From assembly GCA_015680685.1 (NCBI GenBank), contig MNCI01028793.1, positions 1,554 to 57,923 of the forward strand: 56,370 bases of DNA, read 5' to 3'. The notes beneath the pieces were generated by a model, which was not told the DNA's origin, did not search any database, and worked only from the letters and a program-made list of their open reading frames with translations. Of this stretch, positions 24,201 to 33,729 are shown piece by piece (the first letter of the stretch is position 1; each line of letters starts with the position of its first letter). The translations under genes and the position numbers were made by a program. This stretch comes from Gnetum montanum. Taxonomy: Eukaryota; Streptophyta; Gnetopsida; Gnetales; Gnetaceae.

Positions 24201-25407
24201 CAGGAGTTCCCTCTGCACATCCTCAACGGTGAGGGGCGGATCCAAGGTCTAGTCCTCGTGCAGCCACCCGAGCTCCTGACAATTCTTAAAAGGGCACTCA
24301 TAGCAGGTGTGGTACTCATGCATCTCATGGCCAATTTTCCCGATAACACCGGCACGCACGTTGTTGATCGCGGTAAATGCCATTATTGCCGTTTTGGCCC
24401 AGGCCAACGTATCGCCGTCGCCAATTAGCTGGTTGTCATGTATAAAAAACCTGTACCATACAGCGTAAGCTTAACTTACACTTTACATGTAGACTTCTCT
24501 TTCCCTTTACATCAATAACAGACATTACAACAAGAATAGAGACAATACAGTTAGCCAAATCTGCTTACCCACCTGCGTAGTACACCGTGCCTTGTGGGTT
24601 CTGGAAATACGTTGATACATGACGAGCCACGAACAGCGTGTTATATGCATGATAACAGTTGAAATGGGCCATGCTCCAGATCCAGTGTAAGCTCCACAGA
24701 CCGCGGGAGCTGAGCACTTGGTCCTCGGGATAACCCATCTCGATGGCTCTGTCTGTCAGGTAAGCCAGAATCCCCTGCGACGACCCCGCCAATAGGTGCT
24801 CCAAAATGGCACCGGCAACATCCCCGGTCACATTAGACCAAATAATGATGCTGAAGTTACACAGCAAAAACTGCGGAAACTCCAGCGCCCCCTTTCGGAA
24901 CCAGATGGCCTTCCCCTTCACCCTTGTGTGAGGGGGAGGAAGATTGGGGACGATGGGATTTTTCACGCACAAAACCCCAATAAGGTCTAGCACGATCAGG
25001 ATGGGCTTTAGCGTGATGCTGTATAAAAAAAAGCCAAAGCGTACATCAACACCGACATTTGCATTTACATGATTAACACGAAAAAACTCATAAAACGCAC
25101 CCAGGCCGAAATCGCCCAAACCCTTGCGACGACGCAAGGTTTGTCCCTGACAACGGCGATAAACGCAACCAGTTCAAACCCTCGCATTAACCCGAGGTCC
25201 ATAGTTCACAATCAACATGCACGCAAACGCAAATACACCACGAAAAGCAGCCATAGAAACGAAAGTAAGTATGTAAGGAACAACTAACCAGTTCAACAGC
25301 ACGGGCTCTCGAACATCGATCAGCGCCTGCGAAACACGGTCCAGAGTTGCTTGCATTTCATCGATTTTCGCCAGTTTTGCATTATTCTTCTTCGTCTTCG
25401 GCACCAT
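21274..25407 (-). pseudogene. Antisense eight-exon gene inside the Tat element (unrecognised protein)
   Basis: Inferred exons (minus strand): 25407-25289, 25018-24569, 24450-24176, 24078-23038, 22959-22687, 22616-22488, 22417-21600, 21522-21274. They total 3354 nt, 1118 codons including the stop. All seven introns (270, 118, 97, 78, 70, 70, 77 bp) are GT-AG with good sites such as GTAAGT and TTTTTATACAG, and phase is kept throughout. Seven in-frame stops (24249, 23609, 23345, 23222, 22404, 22017, 21933) show decay. The start is the ATG at 25407; an in-frame GTG lies two codons upstream. The product has a hydrophobic, Trp-rich exon 2, a Cys/His cluster (HEYHTCYECPFKNC) in exon 3, a long helical exon 4 ending in a basic RRKRLRL signal, degenerate 17-residue repeats in exon 5, a coiled coil in exon 7 and an acidic tail. 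No known family recognised. Tat elements are known to carry extra ORFs, some antisense; this may be one, or a captured host gene. Confidence 0.82.
22745..22900 (-). repeat. Degenerate ~51-bp tandem repeat within exon 5 of the antisense gene
   Basis: Three copies, each encoding about 17 residues built around EEAPAVN / VAPAVGG / EAPATGT followed by a TPVHE/VPVCE/TGVRE-like segment. The period is a multiple of three, so the reading frame is kept, which supports coding on the minus strand. Confidence 0.7.
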
Positions 25408-25723
25408 TGCCACGATTTCAGAATTTCTTCACAGCCTAACGCTTGTAAATCTTCGCAAGATTTAAAGCCCTAACTCTCTGCTCTTCCTCTGCTCAACGAC
25501 AGTTGCGAATTCAAATTCACGATAGACAGCAACTGGTTCTCATCGAAGAACCACTTACTTATACGCGCGGATCACCGACTTGGTATGAGATTTAAGTGGA
25601 ACTTTCCTAAAACGGAATCTGCAAATCTAGATATTAATGCAGCCGATATCACACGCACCACTGTCCGGAATGACGTTAAACTACCACATCTTATCGCCTC
25701 ATAATCAGGTTACATTGATTATA

Positions 25724-25736
25724 GCTTTTATATAAT
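25724..25736 (-). promoter_or_regulatory. TATA box upstream of the antisense gene, readable in both directions
   Basis: On the minus strand it reads TATATAAAAGC, about 320 bp before the ATG at 25407. On the + strand the overlapping TATATAATATT lies about 100 bp before the pol ATG at 25834. It could serve one or both divergent transcripts. The assignment rests on sequence and position only. Confidence 0.5.
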
Positions 25737-25811
25737 ATTCAAAAAATTCATTCAGCCTTCCACGTTCGGCGACATCACGTCACTTGTCTCCTAACCATTT
25801 ACGCACTTGCC

Positions 25812-25821
25812 GGTTTTGTAG
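25812..25821 (+). promoter_or_regulatory. Candidate sense splice acceptor before pol
   Basis: GGTTTTGTAG on the + strand, ending 12 bp before the pol ATG at 25834 and in frame with it. It is the possible partner of the donor at 20694. Speculative. Confidence 0.3.
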
Positions 25822-25833
25822 GACAGACGGAGA

Positions 25834-28800
25834 ATGGACGCCACAGTTTCAGCACCTTTAACTTTGACAGGCCCATATGGGAACTTAGTTAGATAGTTTG
25901 ACTTCACGCTCGTAGACATTAATCTCCCCTTTAAAAGCGTAACCATAGCTACGTCGGAGACGTCCCCAGAATGGCCAGAACAATCGACGCGCACGCTAGA
26001 CCTGGAGTCTGGGGACATAACCGAGGACCCCCTTTGTGAGGTCCCTATCGTCACGCATAGGGGTGAGACTAAAACACTCAAAGTTAGTTCTTTGCTAGAT
26101 GAGAAAACGCACAACGCAATAAATCAGGTCCTGCAAGACAACATTACTGTCTTTGCATGGTCATATGAGGAAATGCCTGGGTTAGATCCTAGATTGATCC
26201 AACACAACATTATCCTTGACCCACAGGTTAAAGCAGTTAGGCAAAAGGCACGCAAAATAAAACCAAAGATCGCGCTAGCGGTGCGTGATGAAATTACCAA
26301 GCTGTACTAGGCTGGTTTCATCCACGCGGTCGATTACTCAGACTGGGTATCTAACATTGTGGTCGTGCCGAAGAAGACCGGGAGTATACGCATATGCATA
26401 GACTTCCGGGATTTGAACAAGGCCACAATCAAGGATAACTTCCCGCTGCCGAGTATTGACCAGCTAGTAGATACAACAGCTAGGCATGCGCTTCTGTCCT
26501 TTATGGATGGCTTTTCAGGTTATAACCAGATTCGCATTAACCCAGAACACCAGCTGACCACGACGTTCATGACACCCTGGGGCACATTTTGCTACACCAT
26601 GATGCCTTTTGGCCTGAAAAACGCCGGAGCAACGTATCAACGAGCCATGACATATATCTTTAGTGATTACCTTCTAGGAAGACTGAATGACTACGTAGAC
26701 GACATAGCTGTGAAGTCTCTGAAGTCGGAAGATCATTCAGGGGACCTAGAGTTAGTCCTTAAAAGATGTTCCACACACGAGCTCCGGCTTAACCNNNNNN
26801 NNNNNNNNNNNNNNNNNNNNNNNNNNNNNNNNNNNNNNNNNNNNNNNGGTTTTCCCGCCACAAAGGGATTTGCCTTTTTTCATCTATCTCGCAACTTCGG
26901 ACGTAGCAATAGCAGCATTGCTTTGTCAAAAGAGACATGATGGGTCGGAAATGCCCATCTACTACTTAAGCCACGCTCTATGTGCGTACGAGATGAGATA
27001 CAACGATGTCGAGTGTAATTGCTTAGCATTAGTTTTTATGCTCAAGAAATGTCGGCATTATCTTTTTCGTAGTCAAGTTAACATCATCTGTAAAAACAAC
27101 ATCCTTAGAGCCATTACGCATAGCTTATACGAGAGTAGTAAAATAGCTCGCTGGAAGGCTATCACTGCGGAATTTGATCTGTATTATATTGGCCAATCAT
27201 CCACGAAGGGCCAAGCGATAGCTGACCAGTTAACAATGTCACCGATTAACAATCACGCAACCATAGAGCCAGAGTTTCCAGACGAATATGTACATAGTCT
27301 AAGCCCTATCTCGACAGGCCTCGAAGCAATGCTCTACTTCGATGGAGCTTCAACTTCCAGAGGCGGAAATGCTGCCACGGTTCTTACGCTATCACCTGAG
27401 GATGTGCGTCTACATGCTTATCGCTTGACCTTCCCTTGTACGAACAATGTAGCAGAGTACGAGGGGCTCCTCAGGGGGTTATTAACTGCAGGTGAACTTG
27501 ATGTTCAACACCTGGCGGTTAGGGGCGATTCGATGCTGGTCATAAATCAAATCACTGGAGTCTACGCCTGTAAGGTTGTACATCTACAGCCCTACTGCGA
27601 TCAGGCTAAAGATCTTCTGAGGCGATTTACGACCTTCAACGCCCAACACGTCCCACGGACTGACAACACGTTGGCTGACGCACTGGCCACTTTGGCTTTA
27701 CACGTGCCTTCACACCTTCTTAACACCTGCCCTACATTGATTACAGACTGCGCAGACCCTATCATTCAGACGGCGTAAATCTCCTCTCTTCTCGAGGAAA
27801 GTACGCTTGAGTGGTACGATCATATCAAATCTTATCTTTTACAGGGTGAGCTACCATCTGTGTTAACGCGCGTGCAGAAAGACGCGATCCGTAAGCGGGC
27901 TAGGCAATACGTCATCATCGGAGACAGCACTCTCTGTAGACGTTCCTTTGATGGCATGTTGCTTACTTGTGTTGACAAAGACCAGGCACAGCACATAGTC
28001 GGCGACGTTCACGAGGGACTGTGTGGTGGCCACGTAGCACCAAGGGCTATGGTCCTAAAGATCCGATGCTTAGGATACTACTGGCCACACATGGAACGAG
28101 ACTGCCTAACAAAGGTCAAAACCTATGATACATGTCAACGTCACGCAAACCTTATCCACGTGTCACCCATAGAATTGCATACAACACAGATAACGTGGCC
28201 ATTTCAGCAATGGGGACTAGACATCATAGGACCCATCATGCCAAAATCTTCTGCAGGGCATAGCTTCATTATTACCGCTACTGAGTACTTTACGAAGTGG
28301 GTAGAAGCTGTTCCCCTGCGGAAAATTACATCCCAACAGGTTTGCCATTTTATCTTGGACAACATAGTAACCCGATTTGGTCTCCCGATGACTATTGTGA
28401 CCGACAATGGGCCACAGTTTAGTAGCGCGGATACCAAATCTTTCTGTGACAACCTAGGCATTCGACAGTCTTTTTCCTCTCCTTATTACCCGCAGGCGAA
28501 TGGTCAAGTGGAAGCATCAAACAAAATAATCATCAATCTGCTCAAGAAAATGCTCGATGGCAACAAAAGGCGGTGGCACGAACAGAGCCGCTATGTGCTA
28601 TGGGCATATCGTACTACGTGTAAGACAGCTACGGGTAGTACGCCCTATGGCTTGGTTTACGGATCTGAAGCAGTGCTACCTCTTGAATTACAAATTCCTT
28701 CTCTGAGAATGGTCCTCTCCACCATTATAAATGAGGCTCAACACACCGAGGCTCGGATAATGGATTTGGATTCAGTAGAAGAGAAGCAGATACAGGCTCT

Positions 28801-29052
28801 TGATGCGATTGAGAAATATCAGGACAAACAGCGCCAGAAACATCGCCACAACCTTCAATAGCACCCGATCAAGAAGGGAGATCTTGTTCTCAAGGCTGTG
28901 CGTGAACCAGTAGGCAAGTTCTCTGCAAACTGGGAAGGCCCTTTCTTGGTGATCGACGCATATGGCAACAGAGCGTTCAAATTAGCAGACATCAATGGCA
29001 ACGAATTAGCAAACCCTATAAATCACGTCTACTTGAAGTGGTATTTCATCTA
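25834..29052 (+). pseudogene. pol of the Tat element: RT, RNase H, archaeal RNase H, integrase
   Basis: Starts at ATG 25834. RT spans about 26092-26794 with SGYNQIRI, MPFGLKNAGATYQ and an intact YVDD near 26692. It is cut by an assembly gap (26795-26847). The first RNase H domain is at about 26875-27250. The second, archaeal-type RNase H is at 27325-27720 and keeps its acidic residues (FDGAS, AEYEGL, GDSMLV, RTDNTLADAL). The integrase zinc region is at about 27990-28145; the first Cys of its CxxC is Tyr. The core at 28200-28680 has GLDIIG, TDNGPQF and GQVEASN, so D, D and E are all present. The C-terminal beta domain ends at the TAG of 29050-29052. Stops at 25894, 26308, 27776 and 28859 break the frame. 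The dual RNase H assigns the element to the Tat lineage. Confidence 0.92.
26795..26847. other. Assembly gap (53 N) in RT
   Basis: The run of N replaces the end of RT and the start of RNase H. About 110-120 residues normally lie between the flanking motifs, so the true missing length is probably some 300 bp more than shown, and the frame across the gap cannot be trusted. Confidence 0.9.
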
Positions 29053-29090
29053 GCAGCATCTACGGTATCGATAGCAGGTATGGCAGTACT

Positions 29091-29632
29091 CGTCCGCTAC
29101 GACGTAAAACTGGCATTGCACGTCCGCTACGACATAAAACTGGCACTGATCGTCTGCTACGACGTAAAACTAGCACCAAACGTCCGCTACGATGTTAAAA
29201 TGGCACTGACCGTCCGCTACGACGTAAAACTGGCATGCCTTGCACGTGTCCGCCACGACGCTAAACTGGCAAGTGGTAACCGTCCGCTACGACGTAAAAC
29301 TGGCAATGGTGTACAGGTCCGCTAAGACGAAAAACTGGCATCTTTTGCATGCATCCGCCACGACGCTAAATTGGCACAAGTAAGTAGTCGTCTGCTGAGA
29401 CGTAAAACTAGCACAGATCTGTCCTTGGGTCATGACGTGAAACTAACATCCACAGCACGGTCTGCTGAGACTGTAAACTAGCCTTACCACCGTCCGCTAC
29501 GACGTAAAACTAGCACCTCTCGGTCTGCCCGGACTTTAAACTGGGACCATGGTCTGCTGAGACTTAAAACCAGTAACGGCAGTCTACCAAGACTTAAAAC
29601 TAGGATGTACAGACCGCTACCATGTTCAAGCG
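29091..29632 (+). repeat. Tandem ~30-36 bp array after integrase, about 17 copies
   Basis: Consensus CGTCCGCTACGACGTAAAAC followed by TGGCA. The first five copies are exactly 30 bp apart (29091, 29121, 29151, 29181, 29211), later ones about 35 bp apart and more divergent, down to 29632. The early 30-bp period also gives a 10-residue peptide repeat (VRYDVKLAL-like) in one frame. Tandem arrays in this position are known from Tat/Ogre elements, where they seed satellites. The core motif is shared with 20878-21123. Confidence 0.9.
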
Positions 29633-29666
29633 AGCGTGATCATTCTTGTACAGCTGCACAGCAGAC

Positions 29667-29704
29667 GGGGTGGGATACTGAAACAGTACCAGTATCGCCA
29701 CCCC
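29667..29704 (+). other. Strong hairpin after the tandem array
   Basis: GGGGTGGGATACTG (29667-29680) and CAGTATCGCCACCCC (29690-29704) are complementary with a single bulged base, around a 9-nt loop. It lies in the 3' untranslated part of the element; an RNA role such as packaging or 3' end definition is possible but unproven. Confidence 0.75.
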
Positions 29705-29918
29705 ACTAGCATCCTACTGATTCCTCGATTAAGCAAAGAGGCATCTTACTGATCCCTCGGAGATGCCGCCACCACGCCCGCCGCAGTGGTGCCACCTCTG
29801 AGAGTTTAGCCTCGCCAGTCGGAGCCCCAATGAAATCCTCATCGGCACCGGCCCCAGGAATCTCCGCCAATCATCGCTATCGGACGCCGACCTCACAGAT
29901 TCATCTGGCCGGTTCCTG

Positions 29919-29938
29919 GTGCAGCTAGAAAGCTGCAC
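29919..29938 (+). other. Perfect 8-bp hairpin with AGAA loop
   Basis: GTGCAGCT-AGAA-AGCTGCAC. A second, shorter structured site in the 3' untranslated region of the Tat element. Confidence 0.7.
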
Positions 29939-30658
29939 TGTGTCTGATGCCTTTTGGCGAAGATATGCAGCGCCGAATCATCAGGATTGGCGACTCCGCC
30001 CGCGTGCTCCGGCCTCTTCCTTACAGCTCATTGGCTCTATCTAACATCAGACAGCTTTGGTTTCAAGAACCTCGCCTTTTGTTCATGAGCAATGGTGTCC
30101 TCTGTTTTCTTTTGTGGTTGCAAGTTACTTACCTTGGAGGATGTCGTCCAAAGGTGTGTCCATCTGAGTGGTGAAGTACAACAGCGTGTTGAAATGGCTG
30201 CTCAGGTTTGCCCGACCACTCAGCTTTGCACATCTATACCTCGCACAATTCTACCCTTAACTCTTGTTTCCTTCCTCCCCACCACCCAATTCCCATATGC
30301 AACGTCTACATATGCAAGTATTCATTTTCCACACATGCTAGCAGAGATATCGCAGAAAGTGATGCGCAACGCTACTTTTGCACGCATTCCTACTACAATT
30401 TATAACAGAGACATCTCAGATTGACGTGCTACGCTCATCTGAAAGCATTCCTATTGACATGAATAAACGTACATTTTGCATCTTCCCCGAACCTGTTTCC
30501 AGTTACATCCCTTTGTCTCCTGTACCCGTCAGTCTTCGTCTTTCACGTGGACAGAGCAATGCTCGAGTAGCCATGGATAAACGCTATTCTTTCTTCTACC
30601 AATCCGGTGTTTCGCATTCTTTGTCGATGTCCTTCGGGCACACCCTCTAACCGTCAAC

Positions 30659-30671
30659 AAAGAGGGGCCAT
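30659..30671 (+). promoter_or_regulatory. Polypurine tract of the Tat element
   Basis: AAAGAGGGGCCAT directly before the TG of the 3' LTR, the expected place for the plus-strand primer. Confidence 0.75.
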
Positions 30672-32017
30672 TGAAACACCGTGAAAATTGCGAGTCGGCC
30701 TCAGGCAAAGATTCGCAATTCCAGCAAGAACGCGCATCAGATTGGTTCAAGGACGGGTTTATGCTCTATTATGCACGGCAGCGTAATAAGCATAATAAGC
30801 TTCAAGACAGTCAAAGGTAGAGTTTAGAGAAGCACAACAGGTCGGCACTTTTTCTTGCAGTACATGGATAACTTGTCTTTACGCTCGTTACGCGGCGATG
30901 CGTACCATGGCGTATGTTATCAAGTTGTACATTGCCTATGCTTCATTACGCGTAGTTGCGAAGTGAGCGTAAGTTATACATTGTTTACGCTTCATCACAC
31001 GCAGCTGCGTAGCGAGCGTAAACCACGCATTATCTACGCTTCATTACGCACAGTTGCATAGCGAGCGTAAGTTGCACACTATCCATGCTTCGTTACGCAC
31101 GGTTGCGTAGTGAGCGTAAAACAATTTTGAGCTTATTGCCTTTACTCCAGATTACGCTCATACATGCAACGCAACGCGAATGAACGTAATACAGCCTGAA
31201 TGTAGTCGAAACACGCGCAACGTGTACCTGCTCCTTACACGCACAACACGCAAACGAGCGTGTTGTGCGTAGTCACAGTTTGACTTAAAATGACCAAGCC
31301 AAAGGGAACCGAAGTATCCGGGACCCACATCAGCAGGGTTGCACCCTTTTTCACGAAGGCGTCGCAGCCTATAAATACCTTAGTTGATAGAGATACAGAG
31401 GTTGGCAAATTAGAGAAGCAAAAAGCATATTTCTGAGCACCAGAGCACTTAGCACTTTGGAGTAGAGATATAGAGAACAACGCTTTGGCAATTGTTGACA
31501 TTATCACCTTACAGTTGAAGCAGAGCACAGTTCGCTTCGAGCACCGGTGACAGGAGTGATCATTCTGCACGAAGCTTGGCCCGCCTTGCATCTCAGCTTT
31601 AGCCCACGAGGTAGATCGGACTTCTGTTTAGACCGTTGTGCTTGTTTCATATCTTGTAATCGGGGATTCCCCAGTGTAATTTCTTATACAAGATACACAT
31701 TTTAAGTCAAAGCACAGATCTTGAAGCTCCTTGCTTCTCTTATGTCAGCCTTCTTTCATCGTGTCTAGCATTATCATCGTTGCAACCTGTCTACATCATT
31801 TTCTCCTCGTTTTACGATGCCTCAAATCAGATCGCTTTCTTTTACGCACGTTGTATCGTTTTACTGACCCGTAAGTCCCTGTCTGATCGACAAGACCGTT
31901 CAGGGTGCCATGGATTCACTTTCTCCAGCATAGCCCTCGCGTGGATCTGTGGCTAAAACTGTGTACGCCGGAAACTCGGTCGGTATTTTCGAGCTGCCGA
32001 CATTTTCTGTCGTTACA
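30672..32017 (+). repeat. 3' LTR of the Tat element
   Basis: TGAAACACC...GTCGTTACA, colinear with 15275-16634 apart from a 14-bp deletion near 31640 and scattered transitions. TATA box at 31370-31377. Confidence 0.95.
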
Positions 32018-32022
32018 TAAGG
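32018..32022. repeat. Target-site duplication TAAGG, right copy
   Basis: Matches 15270-15274 exactly and abuts the 3' LTR. Confidence 0.95.
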
Positions 32023-33600
32023 TAATTTCCTAGGCATTTACTTTTTTAAGAACTTGGGATTCAAAGAAAAAGCCCCAAACTCTTGTAGATGTAACATAAC
32101 TAGGTAATAGCCCTTTGGGTGGTCATATTAGCAGAAGTCACATTCATCATCCTCTTCTATGGTTGAGTCTATAGCCTCTTCTACTATAGCTATTTTCCCT
32201 TTTTACTGACAAGTGGTCCTACCTATTTCTTTGTTCTTTTTCCTCTTCTTGTTTTGATCACTCAATTCTTTTTGCATTACCCTCTCCTCTATGGTTTTCA
32301 TGTAGGTTGTAACTTTTTCATTTATCAACTCCCACACTTAATCTATCCTTGCTTCAAGTTTAGCAATAGACTTTTGTATTGGCAAGGTTTGTTGTGAAAT
32401 CACTTCATCAAGAGCTACCTCATTTTCCTCATCATAGATATGAATCCCTTTCTTTTGAAGAGTTGGATCCTAGTTATATTCCTCTACATTCTCTCATTTA
32501 CATAGCTCTCCTTCTTCTTTTATCACCTACTCAAATATCCTTTGTATCTAATGGGCTTTCAATTTGGATAATTGACCTTGGGCATAAATCCCAAGGGTCT
32601 CTCTCATTTGGTTGCAAAGCCCATCTATGATGTCAAAAAGCTTCTCTTTTTAAGAGAAATCATGGCCTGGACATCTATGTAGTAGTGAATAGTATCTATC
32701 CATGGCCACATCCAAAGAGTCATGTTTTTCTTGCCTCCATCCTTGGATTTGTTTTCTCAGGTTGGACACTCTCACATAGGTTTGGTATTTCTCATTGAAG
32801 GCATCTATCATTGTGAACCATCGATGGATTAAATTTAGTTCCAACAATCTATACCAATTTTTAACTTCATTAACTAATGTCCTAGGAAAGAGCTTAAGCT
32901 TTTGCCACTCACTCTCAATGTTCTACAAGGTGCAGGCATCATGAAAGGCTTGTAAGTCATGTTGTGGATAAGAGTTATAGCCTCCTACAAATTTAAGGGT
33001 GTTATTCATATCAAGCCTTTTGATACAACTTTTCCTTTGATGCTTGTGGGCTATTTTAACTGCCTCTATTATCTGCGTCATGCTCCTAGTAGCCAACAAG
33101 GATTCATCATCATCAGACATGTCATGGTGATGATTTCTATTTCTATTTGTCTGATTATGATGATCTCATCTATGCTCACTTTGATTATCTCATCTATTTC
33201 TATTTCTATCTTTTTATTGACCCATGAGTGTATCTCTATTTCTATACCTACATTCATCCTTGTCAGAACTAGATGTGGAAGAGGAAGGGGAAGATGAAGA
33301 ACTAGAAGAATCATCATGGTTGCTATATCTTCCCTTATGGTCCCTTAATTTATCTCTTCTAGCTTTAGTGGAGGTCCTAGGCCTTGAGGCCCTCCTTTTT
33401 CTAGGACTTATTCCATCCCCTCTAGGATTTTCTACATTAGTTGAATGTAGTCTTTGACTTTAGTAAGGTCTAAATGAGCATAGAAACCCCCTACATGTGG
33501 TTGTTTACTCTAGTTTTCCTTAGTATAGATCCTATCATTTCTCCTACTAGTGTTTTCATTATATGATGCATTATTGGCCCTATGTGAAGAAGACATGGTT
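32018..33600 (-). pseudogene. gag N-terminal and core part of the minus-strand Athila-like element
   Basis: Capsid precursor of the split element, read leftwards from an ATG near 33593. The gag core lies at 33120-32650: DMNNTLKF followed by the AFHDACTL motif (33120-32923), then WFTMIDAFNEKYQTY, RVSNLRKQIQGW and YSLLHRCPGH (32847-32650). The same motifs occur in the + strand copies at 47830-48200 and 54400-54760. An Arg/Ser/Asp-rich low-complexity stretch at 33130-33320 precedes the core. The gag then runs into the Tat target site and resumes at 15274. Stops and shifts are present. It is followed upstream by a primer site (33708-33725) and 5' LTR. Confidence 0.8.
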
Positions 33601-33707
33601 TTTTTTTATAATGTGTGACTTAAAATATTAATGTTTTCTAAAATATAGATCATTAATATGTTTACAGTGATTGTGTATAATATAATTGATCTAGATAACT
33701 AGCACTA

Positions 33708-33725
33708 TCCTTGGCAATAGTTCCA
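33708..33725 (-). promoter_or_regulatory. tRNA-Asp type primer-binding site, decayed
   Basis: The + strand here reads TCCTTGGCAATAGTTCCA. It matches the last 18 bases of mature tRNA-Asp at about 12 positions, the differences being mainly transitions. It lies four bases from the LTR end, at 33730. Confidence 0.75.
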
Positions 33726-33729
33726 ATGA

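Larger units (their letters stand above)
29633..30658 (+). other. 3' untranslated region of the Tat element
   Basis: About 1 kb between the array and the polypurine tract. Short open frames exist on both strands but none resembles a known protein or shows domain features. Apart from the two hairpins I see nothing to annotate. Confidence 0.5.
15275..32017 (+). mobile_element. Tat-lineage Ty3/gypsy LTR retrotransposon, near complete, with an antisense passenger gene
   Basis: A 16,743-bp element with LTRs of 1360 and 1346 bp, TG...CA ends and a 5-bp duplication. Order on + is LTR, primer site, gag, protease, a 5-kb interval holding an antisense intron-containing gene, RT, RNase H, archaeal-type RNase H, integrase, tandem repeats, polypurine tract, LTR. 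The second RNase H before integrase is the hallmark of the Tat lineage (Ogre, Retand and relatives). By eye the LTRs differ at roughly 35 positions, mostly transitions in CpG contexts, plus a 14-bp deletion in the 3' copy, so it is far younger than its surroundings. It is visibly more GC-rich than the flanks. Stops in gag, PR and pol show that this copy is no longer autonomous. Confidence 0.95.

Noticed and set aside
29091-29632. Centromeric satellite
   Set aside because: The array is short and internal to one element; no evidence that it extends independently.
33078-33317. Ile/Glu-rich minus-strand peptide as a separate gene
   Set aside because: It is the low-complexity Arg/Asp/Ser region of gag read out of frame; the equivalent part of the copy at 54000-54300 behaves the same way.
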